NCBI RefSeq assembly: GCF_011398925.1
Contig: NZ_AP022842.1
Coordinates: 3,398,001 to 3,462,000 of the forward strand
From: Bacillus sp. KH172YL63
GTDB lineage: Bacteria; Bacillota; Bacilli; Bacillales; Bacillaceae_B
Reading direction: 5' to 3'
Length of the DNA stretch: 64,000 bases
Positions 42,930 through 51,895 of the stretch are shown here, piece after piece (within the stretch, counting starts at the first letter, position 1; each line of letters begins with the position of its first letter). Position numbers and translations under genes: made by a program. Under the pieces are notes generated by a model. The model had not been told where the DNA came from. It made no database searches and saw nothing but the letters and a program-made list of their open reading frames with translations.

Positions 42930-43030
42930 GGATATTATCGACTTCTGCCTGGATATTATCGACTTCTCTACACATATTATCGACTTTACGATTATATCAT
43001 CGACTTCCCCCCATATATTATCGACTCCCT
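42930..43030 (+). repeat. Repeat array, core ATTATCGACTTC, 20-21 bp period
   Basis: ATTATCGAC (one copy ATCATCGAC) starts at 42934, 42955, 42976, 42996 and 43017 (steps 21, 21, 20, 21), usually followed by TTC or TCC and a pyrimidine-rich spacer. The unit differs entirely from the array 60 bases upstream although the period is the same. Confidence 0.8.
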
Positions 43031-43145
43031 CTCCTCGTCATTTACTATCCATCCCGCACATTCCCCGCCACAAAACCATGCATAATATTTTCCATTAAGT
43101 GGACAATAAGGAAATGTTAAAGCTTAGTAAGGGAGATATGTATGT

Positions 43146-44504
43146 ATGGAAGATCTGTTAATTGCCCGATCCATGTTTGGGATCACGATGGGGTTTCACA
43201 TCATTTTTGCCACACTTGGGGTGGGCATTCCACTGATGATATTAGTTGCAGAGATCATGTTCCAGCGGACGAATGACCTGGATTATTCTGTGATGGCGAA
43301 GAGGTGGACCAAGGCTTTCGCGGTCCTGTTGGGAGTCGGGATCCCGACAGGGACGATTGCCGGTGTCCAGCTTTCATTGTTATGGCCGGGGTTCATGGAG
43401 GTCATCGGCCGTGTGATGGCACTGCCGTTTCAAATCGAAATTTATGCGTTCTTCGTGGAAGCGTTGTTTATGTCGATTTACGTTTATGCCGCGAACCGCA
43501 TCGCTCCGTGGATGCGGATTGTGAGTCTGATCCTCGTTGCAATCGGCGGACTTGCTTCAGCTGTCCTGATTACGAATGTCCATGCGTTCGAAGGGACGCC
43601 TGCCGGTTTTGAAATTATCAACGGTGAGATTACCAATGTTGATCCGTGGAAGGCTTTCTTCAATCCAAGCTTTTTCGTCACTGCCGGGCATGTGGCTTTA
43701 TCCGCTTATGTTGCAGGCTCTTTCACGATTGCGACCGTGTCCGCTTTTAAAATGCTTCGATCATCGTTCGGGTCAAGGGTCTATCACTTTCACCGGAAAT
43801 CGCTCATGATCTGTTTATTGGTCGGCGGGGTGTTCGCCTTCTTCACGGCGATCAACGGCCATGAATCTGCCCAGATGCTCCATGAGTACCAACCAGAGAA
43901 GCTCGCCGCAGCAGAAGGTCTGTTTGAAACCCAGGACCATGCCCCTCTATCAATCGGAGGCTTTACCGATCCGATTGAACAAGAGGTGAAATGGGGAATC
44001 GAAATCCCCTGGGCACTCAGCTTCCTTGCAGGCAACAGCTTCGATACTGAAGTCGTCGGATTGAATGACTTTCCGGAAGAATACTGGCCGCCGCTGTTTG
44101 TTCATACATTATTCAACGGGATGGTGGGCATCGGATCGCTTCTCATCCTCCTTTCACTCATCGCCTATGTGTGGAACAAATTACTGAAAAAAGACCGGTT
44201 CCCAACCTGGTTGATGTGGGCATTTGTCGGAGGTGGTCCCCTGTCGATCTTGGCGATAGAATTCGGATGGATCTTCGCCTGCACCGGACGGCAGCCGTGG
44301 ACGATTTACCGGATCCTCAGCACCGAGGACTCGGTCACCACTTCAGGCAATCTGGCAACGCTATTCGGACTGTTCGTCTCGGTTTATGCGATACTCGCAG
44401 TCTCGGTTGTCCTCGTGCTCCTATATTATTTCAAACGGAATCCGCCTGAAAAAGATATCAGCAAGGCAGAACAAAAAGGGAAAGATATTCCCCTTTCCAC
44501 ATAG
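43146..44504 (+). CDS. cydA: Cytochrome bd-type quinol oxidase subunit I (YthA/CydA)
   Basis: A 452-residue membrane protein with about nine helices. Conserved histidine/glutamate heme-ligand regions are visible (MGFHIIFATLGVG, FQIEIYAFFVEALFM, NGHESAQM, GWIFACTGRQPW). The Q loop is short, as in the CIO/YthA type. It oxidises menaquinol and reduces oxygen. AAGGGAGA precedes ATG 43146 by about nine bases. cydB follows; cydCD (assembly exporter) are absent, so this resembles ythAB of B. subtilis rather than the main cydABCD operon. Confidence 0.92.
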   Translation: MEDLLIARSMFGITMGFHIIFATLGVGIPLMILVAEIMFQRTNDLDYSVMAKRWTKAFAVLLGVGIPTGTIAGVQLSLLWPGFMEVIGRVMALPFQIEIYAFFVEALFMSIYVYAANRIAPWMRIVSLILVAIGGLASAVLITNVHAFEGTPAGFEIINGEITNVDPWKAFFNPSFFVTAGHVALSAYVAGSFTIATVSAFKMLRSSFGSRVYHFHRKSLMICLLVGGVFAFFTAINGHESAQMLHEYQPEKLAAAEGLFETQDHAPLSIGGFTDPIEQEVKWGIEIPWALSFLAGNSFDTEVVGLNDFPEEYWPPLFVHTLFNGMVGIGSLLILLSLIAYVWNKLLKKDRFPTWLMWAFVGGGPLSILAIEFGWIFACTGRQPWTIYRILSTEDSVTTSGNLATLFGLFVSVYAILAVSVVLVLLYYFKRNPPEKDISKAEQKGKDIPLST

Positions 44505-44525
44505 AAAAGAATCGGAGGTGAAGAT

Positions 44526-45554
44526 ATGACTCAAGCTTTGATTGCGATCACAATCTTATGGGGTTTCGTGTTTATTTATGCGGTCATGGCAACGATGGAT
44601 TTCGGCGCAGGCTTCTGGTCGATGGTCTATATCAACCATGACAAAACGAAAGCTACCAATATTGCCAACCGCTATCTCTCCCCGACATGGGAAGTGACCA
44701 ATACATTCATCGTCGCCCTAGTCGTAGCCGTATACAGCATGTTTCCAGGCGCGGCATATTCTTTGGGTACTGTCCTGCTCGTCCCTGGCAGTCTGATTTT
44801 ACTGCTTCTCGCCCTGCGGAGTGCGTTCCTTGTATTCTCCCATGTGGCAGATGATTACCGGAAGCCGCTGACTTACGTGACGGGAATCACCGGTCTTTTG
44901 ATCCCGGGCCTGCTCATCAGCGTCCTTCCCATTTCACATGGTCCTTACATTGACTTTGAAAACGGGCAAACCCTTCTTCTTGGAAAATTGTTTTCGAGTC
45001 CCCATGAATATGCATTCTTTGGCTTCGCGGTTGCAAGTACATTGTTCCTGTCGTCCCTGCTGCTCGCCGATTATTCCAAGGCGTCAAAGGAGTTTGAATC
45101 CTTTAAAGTATACCGGCGTGATGCGATGATCACCGGCCCGATTTCCGTTGTCATGGCGTTTCTCATCATGTTCACGATGAAAAACGAGGCGCCTTGGATA
45201 TACGAGCGGATGATGGAAGAACAAGCACTATTATGGGTTTCACTGCTCGGTTTCCTTGCAGCAGGTGCGGCATTGTTTCTGCCGACGAATAAAGAAGGCA
45301 TGAAAGGGATGCCCCGGGTGGCGGTCATCGCTGTCACCTTTCAATATGTTCTCGCAAGCTATGTATACGGAAAAGCCCACCTGCCCTATATCATATACCC
45401 TGAAGTCACGATACAATCTGGGTTCACTGATCCCAATTCATTCAAGGCCGTTTTCATCACCTATATCGTCGGGTTCATCATCCTCTTCCCGGGCTTTGTC
45501 TACTTTTGGAGTTTATTTATGAACGACAAACGATATTTAAGGCAGAAAAGTTAG
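44526..45554 (+). CDS. cydB: Cytochrome bd-type quinol oxidase subunit II (YthB/CydB)
   Basis: A 342-residue membrane protein with eight or nine helices. The N-terminal MATMDFGAGFWSMVY (CydB signature DFG) is clear. It pairs with subunit I to form the oxidase. GGAGGTGAAGAT precedes ATG 44526, 21 bases after cydA, so both are in one operon. A terminator follows the stop codon. Confidence 0.92.
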   Translation: MTQALIAITILWGFVFIYAVMATMDFGAGFWSMVYINHDKTKATNIANRYLSPTWEVTNTFIVALVVAVYSMFPGAAYSLGTVLLVPGSLILLLLALRSAFLVFSHVADDYRKPLTYVTGITGLLIPGLLISVLPISHGPYIDFENGQTLLLGKLFSSPHEYAFFGFAVASTLFLSSLLLADYSKASKEFESFKVYRRDAMITGPISVVMAFLIMFTMKNEAPWIYERMMEEQALLWVSLLGFLAAGAALFLPTNKEGMKGMPRVAVIAVTFQYVLASYVYGKAHLPYIIYPEVTIQSGFTDPNSFKAVFITYIVGFIILFPGFVYFWSLFMNDKRYLRQKS

Positions 45555-45579
45555 CTCCGGACTCACCGGAGCTTTTTTC
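45553..45579 (+). terminator. Intrinsic terminator of cydAB
   Basis: AGCTCCGG and CCGGAGCT flank ACTCA and are followed by TTTTTT. Confidence 0.85.
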
Positions 45580-45665
45580 AATCCTTCTCAAAAGCCAAAT
45601 AGTTGATTCTCCACATCTGGCATCTTACACTTGAATTAACATACCCAATGAAAGGATGAATGCTC

Positions 45666-46388
45666 ATGGCACAATCAATTTCAGGAAAAACGGCTTATAT
45701 TACAGGAGGTGCCCGTGGGATCGGCCGGGCCACCGCACTCGAACTTGCCCGTGAAGGCGTTCACGTCGGCTTGATCGCCCGTACAGAAAGCACACTTGAA
45801 AAAGTCGCAGAAGAAGCAAAATCCCTTGGCGTCAATGCCAGTGTTGCCGTTGCGGATATTTCCAGCATGGAACAAGTCGATCAGGCCATCGTCAAACTGA
45901 ACAACGAACTCGGTCCAGCCGACATCCTCATCAATAATGCTGGGATCGGGACGTACGGATCGTTTCTCGACATTGATCCCGAGGACTGGAAACGGACCTT
46001 TGAAGTCAACGTGTTCGGCACCTACTATGTGACCCGCGCCGTCCTTCCCCAGCTGATTGAAAAGAACCGGGGAGATATCATCAACATCTCATCAAGCAGC
46101 GGACTGAAAGGCACAGCCAAAAGCACGGCATACAGCGGCTCGAAGTTTGCCGTTCAAGGCATGACAGAAGCACTCATGCAGGAAGTGCGGCAGCACAACA
46201 TACGGGTGATGACCCTGAACCCGAGCCTCGTTGCAACAGACCTCACCTTTGGGGATAAGCTGGACGAAGCGGATAAAGAGAAATACATGCAGCCGGAAGA
46301 TTTGGCAGAGCATATCGTCTCACAGCTGAAATTACATCCACGCATATTCATCAAACAGTCCCTTCAGTGGGCGACGAATCCTTTTTAA
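45666..46388 (+). CDS. Short-chain dehydrogenase, 3-ketoacyl-ACP reductase-like
   Basis: About 240 residues of a classical SDR. NADP-binding TGGARGIG lies near 13-20, then NNAGIGTYG, Ser in NISSSSGLKG and YxxxK in YSGSKFA. The sequence resembles FabG paralogues of Bacillus, but it lies outside the fatty-acid cluster, so substrate is unknown. ATG 45666 (ten bases after AAAGG) is preferred; ATG 45660 is possible. A single gene between strong terminators. Confidence 0.85.
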   Translation: MAQSISGKTAYITGGARGIGRATALELAREGVHVGLIARTESTLEKVAEEAKSLGVNASVAVADISSMEQVDQAIVKLNNELGPADILINNAGIGTYGSFLDIDPEDWKRTFEVNVFGTYYVTRAVLPQLIEKNRGDIINISSSSGLKGTAKSTAYSGSKFAVQGMTEALMQEVRQHNIRVMTLNPSLVATDLTFGDKLDEADKEKYMQPEDLAEHIVSQLKLHPRIFIKQSLQWATNPF

Positions 46389-46430
46389 TATGAAAAAAGC
46401 TCAGAGTCAGCTCTGAGCTTTTTTCATATT
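46389..46430. terminator. Bidirectional intrinsic terminator
   Basis: ATATGAAAAAAGCTCAGAG is complementary to CTCTGAGCTTTTTTCATAT, a near-perfect 19-bp stem between convergent genes. Confidence 0.9.
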
Positions 46431-46440
46431 AACCTAAACT

Positions 46441-46812
46441 TCATCTGTGTTGATCTATAAGAATCGGATTACCATCAGGATCTTCAATCGTGAAGCTTGC
46501 AGGACCTTCGCTGGACTCATCTGCTTCAGACACTATTTTTATTCCTTGTTCTTTCAGTTGCTTTTGAAGGATTCGAATATCTGTAAAAGAATCGAGATTT
46601 TCGGCATTTTGATTCCAACCAGGATTAAATGTCAGAAGGTTCTTTTCGAACATTCCTTCAAAAAGACCAATGACAGTACTTTCATTTTTCATGATCAGCC
46701 ATTTTTGGGACAGGTCGCCACCTAGTGTTTCAAATCCAAGTTTTTCATAAAATTCTTTCGACTTATTGATATTTTTCACAGTTAAACTTATAGAAAATGC
46801 ACCTAGTTTCAT
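46441..46812 (-). CDS. VOC family protein (glyoxalase/bleomycin-resistance fold)
   Basis: A 123-residue single VOC domain: [23 protein letters not shown] at the start and a C-terminal [16 protein letters not shown] with the usual metal Glu replaced by Asp/Gln context. Small VOC proteins include glyoxalases, dioxygenases and resistance proteins; the substrate is unknown. It is more AT-rich than its neighbours, as is the adjacent XRE gene, which suggests a lineage-specific insertion. GGAGG precedes ATG 46812. Confidence 0.82.
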   Translation of the reverse strand: MKLGAFSISLTVKNINKSKEFYEKLGFETLGGDLSQKWLIMKNESTVIGLFEGMFEKNLLTFNPGWNQNAENLDSFTDIRILQKQLKEQGIKIVSEADESSEGPASFTIEDPDGNPILIDQHR

Positions 46813-46920
46813 ATTTCCTCCTTATTTAAACAGAATTATATGGGTATATATATCTTTTAAGTATAGTACTGAAGTTATCGAAATACAATATTATCCATTA
46901 TTCAATCAGCGTCTCTTCCA

Positions 46921-47373
46921 TTAATTTTCTCTATATTTATCTTTTAAAATATCCGTACCTACTCCACCAACTATCATTAAAATTAACGGTCCAAAATTCC
47001 AAACAAACGAATTTCCAATCAGAGTGAACTCTAAAGCAGTAAATTTAGTTATAAGAAAAAAGACTATCTTAATCAACAAGAAAGCAATACCTATTAAAAA
47101 TAAAAATTCAAACATTAATTTTAGTTTTGGATGTGTCAATTGCTTACTATCTTTGATTACTTTCTCCTTCAATTCCATATCACTCCTTAACAACTCATCG
47201 ATTGTCACATCAAAGAGATCACTTACGTTAATGATGGTTTCAATACCAGGATAATTCTGACCAGTCTCCCACTTTGAAACCGACTGACGACTGACATAAA
47301 GTTTTTCAGCTAATTCTTCTTGGGACCAGCCCCTGACCTTTCTCTCACTCTTTAATTTTTCTCCAAAAATCAT
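46921..47373 (-). CDS. XRE-type HTH regulator with two membrane helices
   Basis: A 150-residue protein. The N-terminal HTH_3 (GEKLKSERKVRGWSQEELAEKLYVSRQSVSKWETGQNYP) is textbook, and two hydrophobic segments (about 90-115 and 125-142) follow. Membrane-anchored XRE regulators of this form are common in Bacilli, often near transporters or stress genes. The start is taken as ATG 47373; GTG 47385 overlaps the ribosome site GAGGTG. Notably AT-rich. No partner gene is obvious apart from the VOC gene downstream. Confidence 0.83.
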   Translation of the reverse strand: MIFGEKLKSERKVRGWSQEELAEKLYVSRQSVSKWETGQNYPGIETIINVSDLFDVTIDELLRSDMELKEKVIKDSKQLTHPKLKLMFEFLFLIGIAFLLIKIVFFLITKFTALEFTLIGNSFVWNFGPLILMIVGGVGTDILKDKYREN

Positions 47374-47430
47374 TTCATCAATCACCTCTTATTCACCTAT
47401 TATTTATTATCACTATTAATAAAGTAAAGA

Positions 47431-47463
47431 TACCCCTGGTTGCACGTGGACTGCAACCAGGGG
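47431..47463 (-). terminator. Hairpin downstream of menC (distal)
   Basis: CCCCTGGTTGCA and TGCAACCAGGGG are perfect complements around CGTGGAC, between the XRE gene and menC. Confidence 0.65.
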
Positions 47464-47493
47464 TTGCCTTTTAACAATTCGGGAACGATCACT

Positions 47494-47537
47494 GAACAAA
47501 TAAGCAGGTCCTGTCCTAGGAACCTGCTTATTTGTTC
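47494..47537. terminator. Hairpin downstream of menC (proximal, 16-bp perfect stem)
   Basis: GAACAAATAAGCAGGT (47494-47509) is exactly complementary to 47522-47537 around 12 bases. It probably ends the men operon together with the next hairpin, although the T tract is weak. Confidence 0.6.
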
Positions 47538-47562
47538 GATGACTATTCTCGGTAGAGGGGCA

Positions 47563-48675
47563 TTATTGGTTAAAATTTTCCCTCACTATTGTCACTTCAC
47601 TCAACCGTTTCTTATTCAACTCGACACCTATTCCAGGATCATCTAAACGTTTGGCCACACCATCCCTAACAACAATCGGAAAAGAGATAATGTCCTCTTC
47701 CCAGTACTTCGAAGAGGACGAAATATCCCCGGGAATCGAGAATCCTTCAAGAGTGGCAAGAGCCAGATTATGAGCCCGGGACACCCCAAATTCAATCATG
47801 CCCCCGCACCATACGCGGATGGAGTTCTCCCGGCACAACCTGTATATGTCCAATCCGTTCGTATAGCCGCCGACTCTTCCAAGCTTGATGTTGACTACTC
47901 CGCAGCTTCCGAGGAGGATCGCACTTTTCATGTCATGAGGGGTCACGATGCTTTCATCCAAACAAATCGGGGTTGACATCTCCCTTTGCAAAAGGGAATG
48001 CTCGACCAGATCGTCGATGCCAAGGGGCTGTTCAATCATCTCCAGATTGTATTCGTCCAATGTCTGGAGACGGGAAGTGTCTTCAAGCGTATAGGCTGAG
48101 TTGGCATCTGCCATAAGTGAGAGTGTCGGAAAATGTGCCCGCATCCCTTTTACAATTTCTATATCTGAGCCAGGTGAGATTTTCAGCTTGATCCGCTCAT
48201 ATCCTTCTTCCACCAGCTCTTCAGCCTGGGTGATCATTTCCTTAAGGGAACCGGCTCCGACAACTGCCCCTGCCAGAATGTCTGTCCGCGTACCACCTAT
48301 CAGCTTCCAGAGGGGAACGTGCTGCTGCCTGGCATATAAGTCCCACAGTGCCATTTCGAGTGCAGCCTTCGCCATCGCATTTCCGCGGACGGCTTCAAAA
48401 CGCTTCCCGATTTCTTCGGGGTGAAGAAATGGTTTGCTGTACAACAGGGGAATCAGCACATCCTTCAGCATATGATAGGACGTTTTGACCGTCTCCTCCG
48501 TGTACCAGGGGGTGGAAAAGGCGACGCCTTCACCGAGTCCGGTCATTCCTTCGGCGTCCCGCACCTCGACGATGATCCCTTCCCGTTCCGAAACGGTTTG
48601 CAGGTGAGTGACAAACGGCTTCTTTAGAGGCATGGACATGACATGGAGCGTGATTGATTTAATTCGCATCTTCAT
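47563..48675 (-). CDS. menC: o-Succinylbenzoate synthase
   Basis: A 370-residue enolase-superfamily enzyme that dehydrates SHCHC to o-succinylbenzoate in menaquinone synthesis. Catalytic Lys in RIKLKIS (KxK), metal Asp in LMADANSAY, further acidic ligands in EMIEQPL and CLDESI, and the second Lys in VNIKLGRVGG are present. This is the Bacillus-type MenC, which often also racemises N-acylamino acids. Its ATG 48675 overlaps the end of menE by 17 bases. Last gene of the men operon. Confidence 0.93.
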   Translation of the reverse strand: MKMRIKSITLHVMSMPLKKPFVTHLQTVSEREGIIVEVRDAEGMTGLGEGVAFSTPWYTEETVKTSYHMLKDVLIPLLYSKPFLHPEEIGKRFEAVRGNAMAKAALEMALWDLYARQQHVPLWKLIGGTRTDILAGAVVGAGSLKEMITQAEELVEEGYERIKLKISPGSDIEIVKGMRAHFPTLSLMADANSAYTLEDTSRLQTLDEYNLEMIEQPLGIDDLVEHSLLQREMSTPICLDESIVTPHDMKSAILLGSCGVVNIKLGRVGGYTNGLDIYRLCRENSIRVWCGGMIEFGVSRAHNLALATLEGFSIPGDISSSSKYWEEDIISFPIVVRDGVAKRLDDPGIGVELNKKRLSEVTIVRENFNQ

Positions 48676-50137
48676 ACATTCCTTTTTCCCACTGCTCTTT
48701 GAGGACTCTCCTCAACAGTTTATTGGATGCATTGCGTGGAAGCTCCTCTACAAAAACGATGACTTTCGGCCGTTTATACGAGGCGAGCTTCCCCTTGCTG
48801 TATTCCATCACCTGATCCTTCGTCAACGACCCTTTCTTCACGATGAAGGCACAGGGAATGGCTCCCCATTCTTCACTCGGAATACCGACAACACCCGCTT
48901 CTTCAATTCCGGGGCAGCCTGTTAACACACTTTCAATTTCAGCCGGATACACATTTTCCCCACCTGAAATAATGAGGTCTGACCGTCTGTCCAGGACAAA
49001 TAGAAAGCCTTCTTCATCTACATAGCCGATATCACCGGTGTGGAACCAGCCATTCTCGAAGCTCCTCCGATTGGCTTCTTCCCTCGTGTAATAACCAGAT
49101 GTGACATTCGGGCCTTTCACGAGGATTTCACCTTCTTGATTTGCTTCCGTTCCGCCTTCAGACTTTATCTTCAGCTCAGATGGGAAAAGCGGCTTCCCTG
49201 CAGAACCGAGCTTAGAGATACTGTATTCAGGGGAGAGCGTCACGATTTGGGAGGCCGTCTCTGTCATGCCATACGTCTGGAAGACCGGCACTCCTTTTTC
49301 CTTACACTTCTGCAGAAGGGGCAGAGGTGCCGGACCTCCTCCGAGCAGCATGCAGCGGAAATCCGGATGATACGTTCTGTCCCCAAGGTCCATCAGGAGG
49401 CGCTGAAGCATCGTGCTAACAACAGAGATGATCGTCACCTTACCCGATTCAAGCTCCCTGTTGATCCCTTCTGCATCAAAGCTTTCAAACAGGCGGACAT
49501 TCATGCCATAGATGACGCTCCTCATCAGGATGGAATAACCGCTGATATGAAAGAGGGGCACCGAACAGAGCCATGCATCATTTTCACTTATCCCGAGATT
49601 CAAAGAAGAGCCGATGGCACTCCACCAGTGGTTCCCGTATGATTGAAGGACGCCCTTTGGTGCCCCGGTCGTACCTGATGTGTACATGACCGAGCATGCT
49701 TGGTCTAACTGAAAATGATCCTTCACCTCAAAGCTTGCAGGCGGTGTCTGAAACAACCGAGAGAAGGAGACTCCATCCACATCCCCGATGATGTTGCCTT
49801 CAAATTCATCATCATATATGACAGTCGACAAGCCCATGTCTTTTATTTGAAAAGAAATTTCCTCTGTGCTGAGCTTGTTGTTCAATAAGACGGTCGTTAA
49901 TCCGAGTTGTTGAAGGGCATGGATAACCAGTACCGACTTCAGTTTATTTTTGATCATCAGACCGATGAATGGATGTTCCGCAGATTGGGTGATCGCATGG
50001 ATCCGTTCAGCGGCAGAAATTGTTTTTTCCCAGAGGTCACGGAATGTATAGTCCACATCAGCGGTGCTGACGGCGATCCGGTCCGGGGTTAAAAATGCTC
50101 TTTGTTTTAGCCAGTTCGGCAATTGCTGTGTCGTCAT
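48659..50137 (-). CDS. menE: o-Succinylbenzoate-CoA ligase
   Basis: A 492-residue adenylate-forming enzyme that activates o-succinylbenzoate with ATP and CoA. The P-loop-like motif MYTSGTTGAPKGVLQS, GMTETASQI, HTGDIGYVDEEGFLFVLDR and the C-terminal lysine region (LPRNASNKLLRRVL) are complete. The start at 50137 (MTTQQLP) has GGAG nine bases upstream; an in-frame ATG at 50173 is less well placed. Cotranscribed with menB and menC. Confidence 0.93.
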   Translation of the reverse strand: MTTQQLPNWLKQRAFLTPDRIAVSTADVDYTFRDLWEKTISAAERIHAITQSAEHPFIGLMIKNKLKSVLVIHALQQLGLTTVLLNNKLSTEEISFQIKDMGLSTVIYDDEFEGNIIGDVDGVSFSRLFQTPPASFEVKDHFQLDQACSVMYTSGTTGAPKGVLQSYGNHWWSAIGSSLNLGISENDAWLCSVPLFHISGYSILMRSVIYGMNVRLFESFDAEGINRELESGKVTIISVVSTMLQRLLMDLGDRTYHPDFRCMLLGGGPAPLPLLQKCKEKGVPVFQTYGMTETASQIVTLSPEYSISKLGSAGKPLFPSELKIKSEGGTEANQEGEILVKGPNVTSGYYTREEANRRSFENGWFHTGDIGYVDEEGFLFVLDRRSDLIISGGENVYPAEIESVLTGCPGIEEAGVVGIPSEEWGAIPCAFIVKKGSLTKDQVMEYSKGKLASYKRPKVIVFVEELPRNASNKLLRRVLKEQWEKGMYEDAN

Positions 50138-50240
50138 CCTGTCATTCTCCATTCCTCTCTTGTATATGTACACTTCTGTGCATGGCCGTTCATTTAAAAA
50201 AGCCCGATGAATCCTTTCAGATCCATCAGGCAGCTTTCAA

Positions 50241-51059
50241 TCATGGGAAACGAGGGAATTGTCCGAAGTCCGGTTTACGCTTTTCTTTGAATGCGTCACG
50301 GCCTTCTTTCGCTTCATCCGTTGTGTAATAAAGTAATGTCGCGTCACCTGCAAGCTGTTGCAGACCCGCTAATCCATCTGTATCCGCGTTGAAAGAAGCT
50401 TTCAGAAAGCGGAGGGCAGTCGGGCTGTTTTGCAGCATTTCTGTTGCCCATTGCACTGTTTCTGCTTCAAGCTGCTCATAAGGGACCACTGTGTTGACAA
50501 GGCCCATCTCAAGCGCTTCCTGTGCGTTGTACTGACGGCACAGGTACCAGATTTCTTTCGCTTTCTTGTGACCGATGATGCGGGCAAGATATCCTGCACC
50601 GTATCCTGCGTCAAAGCTTCCGACCTTAGGACCTGTTTGTCCGAAGATCGCATTGTCAGCAGCGATTGTCAGGTCACATACAACATGAAGGACATGTCCG
50701 CCGCCGATTGCGTATCCTGCCACCATCGCGATGACCGGCTTAGGGATCACGCGGATTAAACGCTGCAGATCCAGTACATTCAAACGTGGAATTTCGTCTT
50801 CTCCAACATATCCGCCGTGTCCGCGTACCCGCTGGTCTCCACCTGAACAGAATGCTTTCTCGCCTGCACCTGTTAAGACGATGACGCCAACCTTGGAGTC
50901 GTCACGTGCATAAGCAAATGCGTCAATCAATTCCATGACAGTCTTAGGACGGAACGCATTGCGCACTTCCGGACGATTGATCGTGATTTTCGCAATCCCG
51001 TTGTATGTTTCATACAAAATATCTTCGTAGTTTCTTTCTGAAACCCATTCAAAAGCCAT
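50241..51059 (-). CDS. menB: 1,4-Dihydroxy-2-naphthoyl-CoA synthase
   Basis: A 272-residue crotonase-fold enzyme that closes the naphthoquinone ring. Oxyanion-hole segments [23 protein letters not shown] and [20 protein letters not shown] are diagnostic for MenB, and the C-terminal [15 protein letters not shown] is the family ending. GGAGGAAGATAC precedes ATG 51059. Length is standard. Confidence 0.96.
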   Translation of the reverse strand: MAFEWVSERNYEDILYETYNGIAKITINRPEVRNAFRPKTVMELIDAFAYARDDSKVGVIVLTGAGEKAFCSGGDQRVRGHGGYVGEDEIPRLNVLDLQRLIRVIPKPVIAMVAGYAIGGGHVLHVVCDLTIAADNAIFGQTGPKVGSFDAGYGAGYLARIIGHKKAKEIWYLCRQYNAQEALEMGLVNTVVPYEQLEAETVQWATEMLQNSPTALRFLKASFNADTDGLAGLQQLAGDATLLYYTTDEAKEGRDAFKEKRKPDFGQFPRFP

Positions 51060-51073
51060 TGTATCTTCCTCCT

Positions 51074-51895
51074 TTATGTAGTAGACAGTAGATCCTCTAT
51101 TATTGTACCAAACTTTCGCGGTTCTTCCACATGAATTGCATGCCCTGTGTTGGAAAATGTCACAATTTGAAATGCCGGATTACGTTTTTTCATTTCCTCT
51201 GCAATGTCCAGGAACTTTGGATCCAGCTCCCCGACAAGCAAATGAACAGGGATTTTCAGTTCAGCAAGCCTGTTCCATAACGAATCCTGCGCTCCTGTCC
51301 CCATTCCCCTCAGACTGTTGGACAGTCCGACGGCAGACTGGTTCAGGCGCTGCTTCCGGATTTCTTCCCGCTCTGCTTGCTGTAATTTTTTCTGGGTGGC
51401 AAATAAGGGGATCTCCTCCCAATAGTCGACGAAGGCTTGTATGCCTTCACGTTCGATCCTGTCTGCTAAGGCGTGATCCTTCCTTTTCCTCTCCACTCTT
51501 TCCTCTTCGGATTTCAAACCGGGAGAGGCACTTTCAAGAATCAGCGTCTCCACTTTATCCTGATGCATCAGTGCGAAATGAAGAGCTGTGCGGCCTCCCA
51601 TCGAATAACCGATCAGGGTTGCACTTTCCACATGCAGGCTTGTCAAAATTGCATGGAGATCATCTGTCACCCGTTCCATCCCATATCTGCCGAAGTCCTC
51701 CGGTGAACTGGTCCTACCGTGGCCTGGCAAATCAATGGAGATGCACTGGTGAGTGGAAGAAAGCTTATCAGTGATCTTTGTCCACGTTGACGTATCACCG
51801 GTAAACCCATGAAGGAAAACGAGGGGCTTGCCCTGCCCCTTTATTTCTATGAAATAGGACACATCATTGATATGAAGAATCAAATTGATCACCAT
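51074..51895 (-). CDS. menH: 2-Succinyl-6-hydroxy-2,4-cyclohexadiene-1-carboxylate synthase
   Basis: An alpha/beta hydrolase-fold lyase of about 270 residues (B. subtilis YtxM). [13 protein letters not shown] forms the oxyanion segment, the Ser is in [10 protein letters not shown], the Asp in LVGELDPKF and the His in [11 protein letters not shown]. It eliminates pyruvate from SEPHCHC, the step after MenD. The start at 51895 overlaps the end of menD by 32 bases and lacks a strong ribosome site, so a slightly later start (GTG or TTG) is possible. Confidence 0.9.
   Translation of the reverse strand: MVINLILHINDVSYFIEIKGQGKPLVFLHGFTGDTSTWTKITDKLSSTHQCISIDLPGHGRTSSPEDFGRYGMERVTDDLHAILTSLHVESATLIGYSMGGRTALHFALMHQDKVETLILESASPGLKSEEERVERKRKDHALADRIEREGIQAFVDYWEEIPLFATQKKLQQAEREEIRKQRLNQSAVGLSNSLRGMGTGAQDSLWNRLAELKIPVHLLVGELDPKFLDIAEEMKKRNPAFQIVTFSNTGHAIHVEEPRKFGTIIEDLLSTT

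Noticed and set aside
42755..43030. Short regularly spaced repeats as a possible CRISPR array
   Set aside because: Repeats are 9-12 bases with spacers of about 8-12 bases, the core changes halfway, and no cas genes lie within the window.
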